Shown here: positions 24,401-38,600 of the stretch, in pieces
How the letters are laid out: each line of letters begins with the position of its first letter
Position numbering within the stretch: the stretch's first letter is position 1
NCBI RefSeq assembly: GCF_026151205.1
Contig: NC_087083.1
Span: 6,736,460 to 6,800,459, forward strand
Origin: Bolinopsis microptera
Lineage: Eukaryota; Ctenophora; Tentaculata; Lobata; Bolinopsidae
Direction: 5' to 3'
Length of the DNA stretch: 64,000 nt
The notes under the pieces: model-generated
What the model saw: only the letters and a program-made list of their open reading frames with translations
Told to the model about the DNA's origin: nothing
Database searches by the model: none
Translations under genes and position numbers: made by a program

Positions 24401-26683
24401 GTGTTATACGAAGTACGATAATAGAGAGCTTCACTTACTACAAAATATGACATGTTAATAAATACTGCTGTATTAAACTCTTCTACTACGGAGTTTAACT
24501 GTTAACCGAACTTAAACTAAGTATAAACATTAGTTAAAATACTAAAGAATGCGACTAACCGATGAGTTTCACCCTTATGGGATCTGAAGGTATTCGCTCC
24601 TCGTCGTACATCTCACCTTCCTGTCCCCCTTCTCCAATCTGCTCCGGGTGTGTAGCTAGTACACCCGCGTCAAACTGGGGGTGGGTGTGTGTAGTTACTG
24701 GTCGTGTAGTGGTGAGTGGTGGAGTGGTGATGACAATTAACGAAGAGAGAACGGTTTAGACTTTCATACAGTGCCATTATAACCATTGATTTGGTGGAAA
24801 TTTGTATAGTCGCATTATTCATGCGTATAATAATGTTTGGTCAATGCTTTGCGTAAACCATATTGAATATCCTACCTAAAATAGATGAATAAAATAAACG
24901 ACACGTATCTAAAACTCCTATCCATGTCATTGATAGTATAAATTCTTTGTATCAAAATATTTACAATCTTAAACAGTTCCACTGAAATCACAAAAAATCA
25001 CACTATAAAACGATATTAAATTCTGATTCTCTCTAAGTCTCTACGACTGTGATCAACTATTTGAGTTTCCAGACGCATGGCCCTTCCCTTTACTAGAAAC
25101 TTCGTGGTACACAAAATCAACGTCTTTTTTCAAAGCAGTAAAAGATTTCCTCCTAATCTCCTTCATATCCTGTATAATAGACTTGATGACTTTGTTGCTA
25201 TCAGTCAGTACGTTATCTGAGAACTCTCCATAGTTCTCGATCTGTTTCTTATGGGCCTCCAGAAATCGTCTTACAGCTGGATCCATATCCAGGTTACTGT
25301 TACCCAGGTTAATGTTGTTCAGGTTACTTTTGTCAGCCATTGTTGCTTTGTGGAGATGAGTACTAGATATTAGCGTCAGTTTCACTACTACACTTGGAAA
25401 GGAACTAAACCAAGATTGCAATAAAAAGGAACTAGTTATTTACCACAAAAACAATTTGTGAAGCTTCAGTATGGAAAAAAGATTTAGATTATGCTCGCAA
25501 AAAACGTTTCACGTAATAATTATCCGCGACCACGGGAAACACTAGATTGCAATGTGAATGGTTTCCTCTAAAGACTAACGAGCTTAAGCAGCAAAACCCA
25601 CTGCGCTAATTAGCAATTAACTGGAAATTCCCCGTCTGCCAAGGATAAAGCACCTGTCATGTTAGTTAGCACCATGGTGCCGTGATTAGCACCTTTTAAA
25701 TAACATCCAGTTGCTGTCTAGCTTGCTTTTATCTTTGCTAATTTTAGCAGATTTTTAGCCAATTTCATGGACGATTTGTTCATGTTGGTGCCAAATCGGT
25801 CGCCAACCTCGCACCTAAAATGGAAGCAGCTAGTTGCCAGAACAACCATTTCCTTCCCCCTAGTGGTGACGCGGGACAGGGTTAGTTAGACTTCTTTCCA
25901 AGATCACGATGTTTTTAATGAACCAAATCCTACCGAAGAGGTGCCGAAACCGACTCAAGCACTGCAGATCGCCACAGTATAAGGAACCGGAAACCTTAGC
26001 CTAAATTTGTATCATTTTCCAATCTCCAGATCACCTACCTGATTATTACGTTACCGTTACTGGTGGACCTCCTTACCTAGGAACCGTGGTAGAGTGAGTG
26101 GCCCACAAACAAACTATGTTTCCTGATTTACAATTTAACGATTAAAATGCTGTTGTCTCACAGAGAGCACTGTGTCCCCTGACTACCTCGTCCTGCTGGC
26201 TGAAGGGAGCAGTAATGAAGGGGTGCTAAATACTTATAGTTATACAAGTATAGAGATGAATAGTAACAATAACTTACTCTGGTCGGATCAGCAGAGTTGG
26301 GGGTCTGTTCTCCGTCCATTGGTATATCAGAGTCTGCACCTGACATCTGGGACATCTGGGCTCCCATCAAACCAGCACCTTGGATACCTGCAACAATTAC
26401 TATGTTAACAGTTGCCAGGGTAGCAGTTACCATATTAACAGTTGCCAGGGTAGCAGTTACCATGTTAACGGTTGCCATGGCTACTCCATTTCATTATCAA
26501 TACTACCTACAAAACATGGAAGGTCTATTAAAGGAATATTGAGAAGATAATAACTGTACAATACAATAATAACTGTAGCGAGAATTACCTGATGCAGCCT
26601 GTAGTAAGCGAGGGTCCATGTGGGAGCTAAGTGCTGTCGGTGTGTTGCTCGTGAGCGCTGCTCCGCCAACCGTATTCTGGATC
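21475..26683 (-). CDS. Constant 3' exons of the multi-promoter gene
   Basis: Exons on the minus strand: 26683-26589, 26387-26278, 24674-24560, 24342-24028 (or 24049), 23293-23139, 22069-21933, 21668-21475. The first four joins and the last keep frame. The 24342 exon is rich in Pro, Gln and Ser and ends with YSYESYDSSPYGE. The 23293 exon is Gln/Tyr/Asn-rich. The last two exons encode a Cys-containing membrane segment (YCYSCVMFF, then GVLMIGVGIIMIIVELF), a short charged loop, and a second membrane segment, then RRRRSNIKKK and the stop. Both ends are probably cytosolic. The join 23139 to 22069 does not keep frame (phase 0 donor, phase 2 acceptor), so a small exon is probably missing from my model. 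Confidence 0.7.
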
Positions 26684-29600
26684 CTGCAATGGAATTAGTT
26701 TAGTTTGTCTGCTAATACTTTGTCCATATTATGTGTTCATCTCGAGAGAGAGGATTATTTCTGGAAAACGGTGGTTTCCTACTCTCTATCTCTCTGAACA
26801 GTATACAGTAAGTGAGGGATCAGCATTGTTACTGACGTACTGAATGTAGACTGTAGAGATATTATAGTCCTAATGGACAAACGGCTATCGAATACACAGA
26901 CATTGAAAAAGATCTTGGAGTACATATCAATAGTAAGTTAGATTGGTCACATCACTGTGATATGATATACTCTAAGGCTAGTCAGAGGTTAGGCCTTCTA
27001 AAAAGAACATGTTACTTCACCAAGAACACTAAAAAACGTCGGGCCTTCTATCTATCTCAGGTTAGAAGTCATTTCGAACACTGCACAATTGTCTGGCGGC
27101 CTCATTCAGAAACCTCGGTGGAGAAACTTGAATCGATACAAAAAAGAGGCATCAAGTGGATCCTTAATGATATTTACTTGAGCCTTAGAGACAAAAAAAA
27201 AAGGTATTTCATAGCGTGTAAGGAACTAAATATCCTTCCACTCTCGGTAAGGTTTGATTACAAGGATATATTATATTTTCATAATATTTTTTATGACATG
27301 TCAGTTGTGACATTTCCACCTTACTTACGACGTTTCATGGGAAGTAGGTTAAGGCGATCACATCTAGACGATCTCAGTATGATTAGTGACATTTCTCCTC
27401 AAGTTCCACAAAACCTTACGTCAAGCCAGACCAGATGTTCAGGCATATCTAAGTCTTACTTTTACAGAGCACACATTCTTTGGAATAAACTCCCTTATGA
27501 ATTAAGGGAAATCTCAAGGCCATCCGTGTTTAAAACCCATTTAATTAAGTACCTCTGGACAGTTCTAAACGACCATATAACATCCTCTGACAGTTAAACA
27601 ATTTACCTTAATGTAACTATATTGTCTAAATATAAATTGATAAAAAGTATAATTAATAAAATATGTTAAATAAAGTGTGTTTATAATTATGATTTATGGT
27701 ACATTGTTATTTATTATATTTATATTTTAGGCTGTAACCTTATTAGTTCAATGGAATAAACCTAGCATGCCTTGGTTGCAGCATCGCTTCACTTATAGGT
27801 GCATTTAGGGCCCGATGTAATTGCTATGATCAGTTTACTGGTCAACTGGTGTTTCGGTGTCCCTTATTTTGTATACACTCGGTCACTTGTCAAGGCATGT
27901 AAGGTCATTCGGCGATATTTTCTTTGAAATAAAATGATGTATTTGTGTAACAATTTGAAAGTTTATTGATAAAAAATGGGAGACAGTTTATCGAGCAGCG
28001 AAAAATAGGTTTTTTTGTCTTTATGGTGGCCAACAATTGAAGGACGCGCGAAAAACTTTTTAACTATTGATACATTCTGAAATAGAAACTGTTTTTTGCA
28101 TGCTGATGCTTTAACTCTTTAACAAGTTGGCTTCAGTCCAAAAAGGAAACTAAGCATAAGCTGCTCTCTGATATTCAACCACAACAGATCATGTATGTTA
28201 GAATTAGTGATGTATGTTAGAATTCGTGATCCTCCCCCAAGTTACTATAGTAACAGACAGATTATAAATATATTTTGTTGCTATGGTAGGACGTTCTGTT
28301 GCCACAGTAACAGACTGTTGCCACAGTAACAGACTGTTGCCACAGTAACAGATCAGGTTGAAACTTACTCATCTTCAGGTTTATCGTCAGGCTCTTTAAA
28401 AGAGTAAACATGTTCGGCGGTGTTAACTCCCTGATGACCGTGAGCAGCTGTTTTGTGTGTTTTATTTGGAGTCCGCGGTTTAGTTTTGGCTTTAGCAGCC
28501 CATTGTTTAGCTAGTTTCTGTGCCTTGACGGGAGCCATGATAGCAGCAGCTAGTACGTGTTCAGGGGGCTGGAAGGCAGGTTTATCTGCTTCAGGGGCCT
28601 TGAAAGAGTGGTCCACTGTCTTGATGTGGCCTGAACTGATATTACCACGTTTAGCCGCTGTACGAGTAGCTGGCATACGTGACTTTGGTCTGGGTGTACT
28701 TTTAACATTCCCTCCCACGCTCTTCAGTCCATTAGCTAGCCCTTGTTTAGGTTTTCCTCCTCCTCCTCCTCTTCTGCCGCCGTGACGAGGCAGACAGGGA
28801 GCTGATCTGACCATGCGGCGATGCATGGTCCGACCCATGAGGGGGTTGTCATGACTACCATTACCAAGCCCTCTCTTGCTAGCAGAGCGGGGTCTGGGAG
28901 CGTCTCCAATAGTGGAGGAGCGGGGTCTGGAGCCGGTTCTAACGGGGAGGATCTGGCGGACTGAGGGGTTGGTAAAGGAGAACTTGTTGTGTGGTAGTGA
29001 GATTACTGACATATCACGTGCTGATCACATCTGGAACTTTCCTCAGAATAAGCAGCAACAAGGTGATTGTGTACAAGGTGTCATGTTAATCTGAGAGAGA
29101 GGCAATGCGGGGCGGAGTATCGGAGTCATGTGAAGCGGAGAGATACTGGAAAATATACACAAATTATGCGAATCAGATAACAAGTTTGTTGATGAAGGAG
29201 TAGATCATGAGAGTTAACAAGACTGTATTGTTTTGAAACTTGTGCATGTGAAGAACTAAGTCTCAGCTCGTTTACAGTATTTGTTGTGCATTGCTGCGTT
29301 TTTAAACTTTGGTTTAAAATCCTGCATGTAAAAGGACGACTGTATCTTTAATACATCACGTTCTTGTAGGAGCCCAGAAGGTCTTCTTATAGATATAGCT
29401 TGTTAAACGTACACTAGTTTCCGGATTGGGGTTGGGTTACTTTCCAATAATATAATAATAGAGTGCACTTCACACAGGTACAATTGTAGCAGACCAGAGA
29501 AGAACAGTTGCAGCACGCTTAAATTTTAGCGTATAACATTGCTGTGTTAAACTTAACAACGGTTTATTCTCAATTCTGATCTCATTGACGGTTTCTTTTA

Positions 29601-32600
29601 TGACAAAGAATGATTATGTTGTGTATTTTGAGGCAGGAAAGAAATATAACCATTCTTCAGAAAAGTTAAGAATTATATTGTATTTTGAGGCATGAAAGAA
29701 ATATAACCATTCAGTTATTGACGTCACTAAAAGAAGAGGCAAGTGGCATTAATTGATTGGAAAAATGAATCATTTAAAGCATTTTCTGTATATTTTCCAA
29801 CAAAAAGTCGTATATTTTCATAATCTAAATTATTAAATTTGCGGTGTGCGGTGGGTTGATATTGTAACATACTTTTTTTATCTGTTAACTGTTTCGCGCG
29901 AGAGTTTTAAAATTTCGAGTTTAAGAAATCTTCGTCGGAATCAAATACACCAAAATTGGGTATTCGCTTTCGCGAAATTACCTGAAATGAAACATAAAAT
30001 GCTCTTATTTAACGTCTTTAAGATGACTGAGCAAAATACGAACCATAAACACTGATCCGCAGCTTCTAGATAACGTTTACATTAATACAAAACAAATAGG
30101 ATACCATAACAAGACCATTACGTTTATTGATAGAAATTGGATTTGGAAAAATAAAATAAAATAAAATCGGAAAAAATGTTTACCCGCACAGTTCTGTGAC
30201 CAAGTGAGATGTTGTTGATTGTTTTTGTAGTTAACACGCGGAATGATATTTTAGAATTTTAAATATCTTTCATTTTGTTATTGACTTTCTTTTTGTGGTT
30301 CAGTCCAACAGTTGTCATTTTTGAAAATATTGTATAACTATTTTGTTGAATTACTAGTTAATAAATAGTATGGTTAGTGGTTGATAGTAGAATTAGTAAT
30401 TTATTATATTAAAAATTATATTAAAAGTAGTTATTGTTATTAAATATAATATTAAATGAAGTAAATATTATTAAGAATATAGTATTAAAAGCAGTGAATA
30501 GTATTAAAAACAAACAAAAGTAAGAGTGAAACTCACTTCTCCAGGTCAATGTGTTTGTTTTTGGAGCTGGTGACGCTTTCAAGTGATATAATAGGGGACA
30601 GGATAGACTTTTTCACTACTTTGACTATTTTTAATAGAGGGTCTGCTTCTTTTGAATTTTTACCTAAAGTTGTCAAATCCACGTGTGATCTAGATTGGAT
30701 CTTTTCCCTTTGATTGCTTTGTAGATTTTTACCTAAAGTATTTGATGCAGGACTATTAGACCTATTAACTGGACTAGGAGTTGGTTTTGGCTTTCTCGAT
30801 AAGTTCATAGAGCTTCCGTCGAACTTCTTTACGAGGTTCGTTGAGTTGTTAGTGTTTTTAGTAAGACCGAAATTAGCATTACTGTTATCTTCACAAGCCA
30901 TGAAGATGTTAGTCATACTTCTGTCCAGAGCCATTCTATCAGTAGCCACAGAGAGCCCCCTTATTAACCCGGCCCCAGAGGAGGGACCTGCTAGGTTATC
31001 TCTAGAGAGAATGCCAGGGTTCCTCATGATCTCTCTTTGGAGAGTCTCTGGGAAAGTCCCCGACTGTACTGACTGTTTAGCGGTTTAATTAAACTGATGG
31101 ACTCTCTCCCTACTAAATGGGAGTTCCTCGTGTTCACTGATATCCCCCCACCAATAGTGCGTCCTTTGGGTTTAGGTTTAGCGCCGCCAGCTTTAGCGAC
31201 GCCGCCTTTCTTAGCGCCTTTAGCGCCTCCCTTAGCGCCGCCACCTCCAGCTCGTTTAGCGCCACCTCCACCAACTCTCTTCGCTCCACCAGGTTTTGGG
31301 GCAGGCATATCAAATGAGAACTAACAATTTCAAAAACTAGTGTAAGATTAGACTGAGAGAGAAATGATAACGTGAAAAACAGTGCGCTTATAATACAATG
31401 ACTACTTATAGCATGTGGTTCACAAGCACGATTATCTAGCTAAACTCGCTCGCAATAACGTTACTGAGTGTTTTTCTTAGAAATATACTCGGTTCTTAAT
31501 CGACAAAAGTATGCAGAAATAGCAGTATAAAGTAGACTGTATTACATTTCATTTGAATTGTAAAACTTTATGATGAATGATGATGTTATTTTAATTCATA
31601 ATTATTCAAAGTGATTGAAAAGTGTAATATCATATCATCCAAAACAAAACAATTCACTTTCTTAACAAGCTGCATGCAAATAGCACTTGTCAGAACAGTA
31701 GCATGCAAAGGTCCCCTAGGTTCAAGAATAAGAGGGTCTACTAGGTTCAAGAACAAGAGGGTCCTCTAGGTTCAAGAACAAGAGGGTCCCCTAGGTTCAA
31801 GAACAAGAGGGTCCCCTAGGTTCAAGAACAATTAGGTCCTCTAGGTTCAGGGACAAGATACTAAAACAGGTTCAATAACAACTAACCAGGTAAATAACTT
31901 CAAGTTACATTCGTGGAGTAACAAATCTCATGCACACACATAAAATAAGGGTCCACAATATAAACATGCAACTCTACCTCGCTAGCTCCCCGACCTTCAA
32001 CCTCTCCAGATCCCTGAAGTCCTGGAACTTCATTTTCTCCAGGTCCCTCATGGTAAGCTCTCTATGTACATCATCCTCCGTCGCCTCCATCTTCCCCTCC
32101 TTCTTATGCTTCATCCCAGTGAGTAGAGAGCCTGCTACTGCTCCCTTCACCATGTCACCTACACTCCACCCACTCTTCTTCTTCTCATCGTTATCATTGT
32201 CTGCCTTCCCTCCCTGGTTCCCGGAGCTGTAACCCTTACTCTTCTTGCCCTTTATCAACATCATGTCTCGCCCCTTTTTCAGATCTGGTTTTTTTGCATC
32301 TTTGCCCTTCTTACCATCCTTCGTTCTGTAATTGTGTACACTTGCTCAGGTGTAAAAGGGAAATGCTCACTGGAGTCTCTCCTCACCACACCACACTACT
32401 GAGGACTTTAAGTTCTCATCCTCACCACTCTTTCTCTGCGTTCTTTCACTGACAACTTCTCTCTCTTTCGCGATGCTAACAGACAAAGCAAACATACGTT
32501 TTCTCTTCACAATTACACACATTTATTATACATTTCTTGTTAATTTAAGCGAAAGAAAATTATAAAAATATAAATAAACTTCTTACTTACTTGGAGTTTT

Positions 32601-35600
32601 CTCCCTTTTTATCCTTGCCAAATATAGATTTCATCTTGGAGTCTCCCTCCTTGCCTCTACTACCTCCTATAGCTACTTGAGGCTGTGCCTTACTGCCACT
32701 ACTGAAGTTGTCAGCAGGCATCAGCACTGCGTTAGCTGGCTTTAGAGCCCCTGCTGTGTCCATGTTCTGGGATCTGAGCTGTTGTTTACTGGCCTGATAC
32801 TGGGGTATGAGACCAGCACCACCTTGCTGCATCTGACCGTGAGCTCTGAGAGGGATAGGAGATCTGCCCCCGAACTGTTGACCTGCTGCTGCTCCTGTTT
32901 TGTTACCCGGTACACAGAGTCTCCCAGCTCCTCCTCCTCCTGGACCATGTCCTCCTAGTGAACCACCATGCATCCCTCCTGGTGCTCCTGGTGCTCCACC
33001 AGGTTTCATACCTCCACCACCGGGCTTCATGCCTCCACCACCTGGTTTCATGCCTCCCCCACCAGGCTTCATGCCTCCTCCAGATCCACTGAAGCCTGGC
33101 TTACTACCACCTGATTTAGGAGCACCGCCGGGTTTAGAACCCATCCTACCACCTGCTCCACCAGCCTTGCTACCCATCTTGTTAGCGCCCATTTTACCGC
33201 CCATCTTGCCTCCTGCACCCATCTTACCTCCTTTTGCACCTCCCTTCATGCCAGCCCCTCCTCTTCCACCCATTTTAGGCGGCATATTTCAAGTTAGTCG
33301 AGCATCTGTTACTTGGTACTGCAGAGGGAAGATTTATCAGACGTTCTATAAATCAGCTACAAGAAAGTATGTACTAGAGGAGCAAGTAATTATAACAATT
33401 CAGTCGAAATAAGTTCATAGCAAGATCATAGCGATGAGAAAGATTACATAAAGTAAAGTGAAAGCAACTGAGGAAAAGCAGGCAGGTAGGGTAGATTTAA
33501 CAAAGTGAGTTAACGTTTGTTGACAGAAAATCCAAATCATAATAACTCGACGTAGGTGTAAAAATGAAAACTTGAAAACTTTTTCAAATATTTTATAAAA
33601 ACTTTTTTTGTTTGAATTGTTATTGCAATTGAGATTGTCAAAATAGTTAACAAACGGAAGAGAGAACTCGACACCTATAATATTGGCAAGTATTTAAAGT
33701 CCCATGGGTAAAATTCAATATAAAAGTAGAAACAAAAGGATTCTTTAGTTCACATAACTGGTACACGTGGTTGGTAGAATGGTAGAGGGTGTAGTTTTAA
33801 AAAGGCGCTGAAGCGAAGAACTTATTAAAAGTAGAAGTGAAGTAAAGAATATCTTGCCAAAAGGCCTTAGATAACATTAATTTGTAACAATTTTGCAAAT
33901 AAAATTCCTAAAAAGTCAGCTGTTCTAAGAGACTGTAAATTTAAGTAACTGTTTACATTAATTAAAGTAATTAAAGTAATTAATTTAAGTAACTGTTTAG
34001 GGTACAAGATCCCCGCGCTAAACAACCTGTTAAAGAAGTGGCTGTTCAAGTGTAAACCAGGTTAAGTGTGGGTAGATCCCTCATGTTATAATGACACCTT
34101 GTTAAAACTCATATAACAGTAGCACTGGGTTATATCTGGTGTTTTTAGGTGGATCCCACTTTTAACCCACCTGGGTACAAAAGGAAGATTACAGGAAGAT
34201 TACAGGTAGATTACAGGTAGATTACAAGTAGTTTACAGGTAGATTACAGGTAGATTACAGGTAGATTACAGGTAGATTACAGGTAGTTCTTTTACAGAAC
34301 ATTTTGTGACTTGTGTTCTATTGATCGACTGTTCTATTGGTGACATTGGAAAGTATTCACTGCAATTCCTTCTTTCCTGTTCTTCTGCTTAAAAGTTTAA
34401 ATAACTGACTGGTTATTGGTGGTCTATCTTGGGTCATCAGTGGAGGAAAACAAAGGAATTTAGCTGAAAAACAGAAAATTTGTCACATTACTGATAAACT
34501 CTCGGGCTAACAAAGTAGAGAATAACACAAAACAAACTGTGCACTCAAGCCGAATAACAAGGACACATTAAATCTTATTAATTGAGAGGAAATAGGGGTG
34601 AAACATGGCAACAAGTAGCCTGATAATTCACTATAATTCACTATTCCCCTCCCCTTACCCACTAATAAACTTTACATTAGGATAGACTCTGTTCTCTAGC
34701 ATAACGTGTCTAATCTCATTCATTTTATAATCTTAAAATTATTAGGAGATATCGTAAACAACTCATCCGGCTTCCATCAAATCTTACTAAGAGTCGGGCA
34801 ACGAGGACGACATGTTATAAAGTGGTCGTTTAATTTGAGGTTCAATATTTTTCCAACAAGTCAATGACGTCCAGCATTCTAGGAAGTGTGAAATATTGGG
34901 CGTTTTGAGAGCAGTAAAATAAATTGATTAGAGCGCTTTAGTAGCAGGAACGAACAATTTTCAAAATGCAAACATTCATATTTGATTGAAAGTGTGAAAA
35001 GAGCATATTGCACACAAAATGAGCGAAATTTTATAAACGGAATAAAGAAATTTTAACTGTCTAATCTAACCCGCTAACCGTCATAACTGATACATCAGTC
35101 TAAATAGTTGAATCCTAAAATGAGGGACGATAAGAAAAAGGTTCAAACTAAAAGCAATACAATCTACCCCTGACGTTAATTGTTAACCTTACTCTCTGTC
35201 TCAAAACAGATTAGTAAGTTGTGATTAAACTTTGTTGTTAAACTACTTAAGTATGATATCGCTTGGTAATTCAGAATTGGAAACTGACGAATATTAAGCA
35301 TACTACCTCACAAAGTGGTCAGAATTGATACTGTGGTCAGTTTTTATATGATGACAATAGTCTACACAACTATCATCTTATCAGCAGCTTATTTTCCACA
35401 TTGTCAATGATAACTTATAGAGGAGCAGATTTGAGCGAGTTAAACCTATAACTGTATTAAACTTGGTAACTGATCGTCCACTGTCTCCTGTAGGGTGCTT
35501 AACTTGTCACAAAATACATATTTTAAGCTGCAGAGCCCACTTTGAAATTTGTCACATAGACCCCAGTAACGCCAGATCACAAATAATATAAAATCTACAA

Positions 35601-38600
35601 TAAAGACAACAAAAGACACTGTTTTACCCACAATAATTAACTGGGTCACATACTGTTTCAAGCGACTTCCTATAAACTCATATTATTGAAGATTTGAAAA
35701 ACTATCGCCTGCTAAGCTGCAGCTCTGAAGCCTGAAGGAGATGTCTATTACAGTGTAAACTGGAATGTGACTGTTACATTAGAAACTACAATAAGAAATG
35801 TAAGATATTAGTCTACAAATGTTATAGCGTAGTAATATCACGTAAAGTTAGGGAACATAATCCTGTGAGACGGCATAAACAGTGAGACCCACAGCTCCTT
35901 AGCAGCCCCTTAGCAAAACAAATAAAAACAATGTACAGCAAGAGGGGGCGAGGGAAAGGGGCGAGTGTAAAATTAAGGGTTTGCTTTACTTAGCTGGTTC
36001 TAATTGCTAATGAAATACGGAGGAAGTTAACCAGGACTGAGGAGGCATACGGTATCAGTGATACCCAGTATCGCACTGTATCACTTACAATATCACAAAA
36101 AGTTAATTTAAAGTGATCTCAGGATTTATACCGGAATTAGGCTAGAAATCAGGATTAAAACAGTTTCTTCCAGAATCCAGACACAAAGTTACGTACGTAT
36201 TCAGAAAGCGAAATGGTTAGAGTCCTGCCCCTTTTTTCCTGTTTTCTGTTATGAACAAGGTATTACGATACGTTTATTTTTATCTTTAAAAACGTTATGA
36301 TTTCATAGCTTAACAGAATCACCTCATGACGACATTTAAGGATTATTGACAGTCACTTAGATGGAGGGGCAATGGTGAAGAGTTGTTTAGGGTATTAATT
36401 TAAAAGCTAAAAAGTCGAAGGAAAATGATCTAAAAATGAACTAGAAATTGGGATCATGAGAGCATGAAAAATAAAGAAGAATAGACTAGAAAGTAAAAAA
36501 GTAGCTGTAACTTGCATAGTTGGTAAATGGTAACGAGATTGTGCTGATCGTTAGTAAATTGAAGTATAAATAGTGATAAAAGGAAAGTACTACCGTTGTG
36601 AAACAGACGTGACCTTGAGAGATCAAATTAAATAATGATTGTTTGGACGTGACGGAAAAGAAGGGAAGTTAATTAAACAAACAAACAAAAAACTGAAAAA
36701 AACATAAATTTTAAATTAAATAACCGCCTCATTATTGCCTCATTGACCAGAAGGCAAGACCATAGCAAAGTTCACACAGTAAGCAGAAGGAAAGAGGAGA
36801 AGAGCAGAAAGAGAGGAGGAGAAGAGTAGGAAGTTGTTTTGAAACATGCAGTAACAACAATCAGAACCGGCCCCCTACAACACACCTGACTATCACGTGA
36901 CTAGCTCATGTCCTCTGATTGGCTAGTCAGGGTGAGACCAGTGCCCTGATTGGTGCCAGGACCCTTTGTCTGCTCGACAAGCACCAGAGCTTGTCAAGGA
37001 TTGTATGTGTTTCAGAGGTCGCATCACTGTAACAGTCGCTATGAAACGTTTAAAAGGTGGCGTAATTCTGTGAATCATAGTTTAGAAAGTTGGATTAATA
37101 ACGGAAAAAACGTTACGGCACGTTGTAAGAGGAGGCTAGAAGTGATGGGTGCCTTGAAACTAATACTCTAATCAACTGAGTAGCCACTAGTTACCATGGT
37201 TACTAAACTTGTGTATGGTGTCACCACAAAAATAATTTACGGGACATTTCAGTGGATCATGTTAAATTAGGTCCGAGTTGAGATCCGAATGTAAGCAGGA
37301 ATCACTGACGAAAATTAACAACGTTTAAAGTTTACAACAAGGTCATTTTAATGTTACGATCATTCGAGTTCAGAACTTCATCATATTAAACTGAAGGCGG
37401 AAACTTCGGGAAAACTGATTACCGTGAGTATGACAGGTAGGACGTTACTGATTAAAGAAGCCTCTAAGTACGTAAGTAGTCCGGATGCGACTGATAAACG
37501 AAAGTGGCTGATGTCGGTGCTTGATAGAAAAATAAGAGAGCTCCTAAGACGGCACTCTAAGGGAGCTCCAAAGCTACTTGGAACGAACTACACTGTCACA
37601 CACTGTCACATAACACAGTGTCACACAATGTCACACACACTGTCGCACACTGTCACACACAGTGTCACACAATGTCCGGACCTGGCACATAACACGTGAT
37701 GCCCAAATAAGGTTATGATAAAGTGGACCTTCTCTGAGTAGCTTCGCAAGCTCCTTAAAAGTTAAATAAATAACTGACATTTCAGCTTCAGAGTATAGAC
37801 GCTAAGAAACGTTGGGAGAGGACAAAACCAGATTTGTCCCGTATTTAAAAATGATTTCCAAGAAGTATAAGGAAGGTGTAAGTTTAAAAATAAGAGAATT
37901 GCTAAAAAATTTAGACTTGATTCCATCCCAAAAATAACAAGATTAATACAAATGAAAAAACAACGGAAGTCAACTTTTATAAAATCATTTTGATCCTATA
38001 AATCAATTTGATAATTCATGACTCACGTTTAACAAAATATTATAGCCTCTTATGCTCATTGCACTGTTAATTATGGATTATTATCCAGCACGAATCATGG
38101 GCCTCCGTGTTAAATCAGATTAGCGACAATATTTACTGGTGCACTTTTTCACTATAACTCTTCATGACAACAGACATTTTGAAGAATTCCATAGCTATTT
38201 ATTTCCTATACTACTTAGCTTAAAATAACTTATTACAATTAGTGATAGGATCAAGGATGATATGATTTTCCACTCAAAAATTTGCAGCCATTTTGAACGA
38301 TGGTGGCTTTACAAAAGACAAATAAAGAGCACCAACTAAAGCTATAATTATACAGTTATGACGCGTTTCTCTGTTATATGTATGTGCGAAAATTCAATAT
38401 TAGATTAAATTTGGGGCAAGCAAAATTTACGATAAACAAAATAACATTATGTGCATAAACTAATGATATTATGTGGTATAAACTAATAAAATTATTGCTG
38501 TAGCACTATCTAATTGTCCCCTTTTAGTTGACCCTGCTTACACAGCTGTAGATGATCTCATCTAGTTTGTGTAACTAGAATCATTGCGTAACACGGCATT

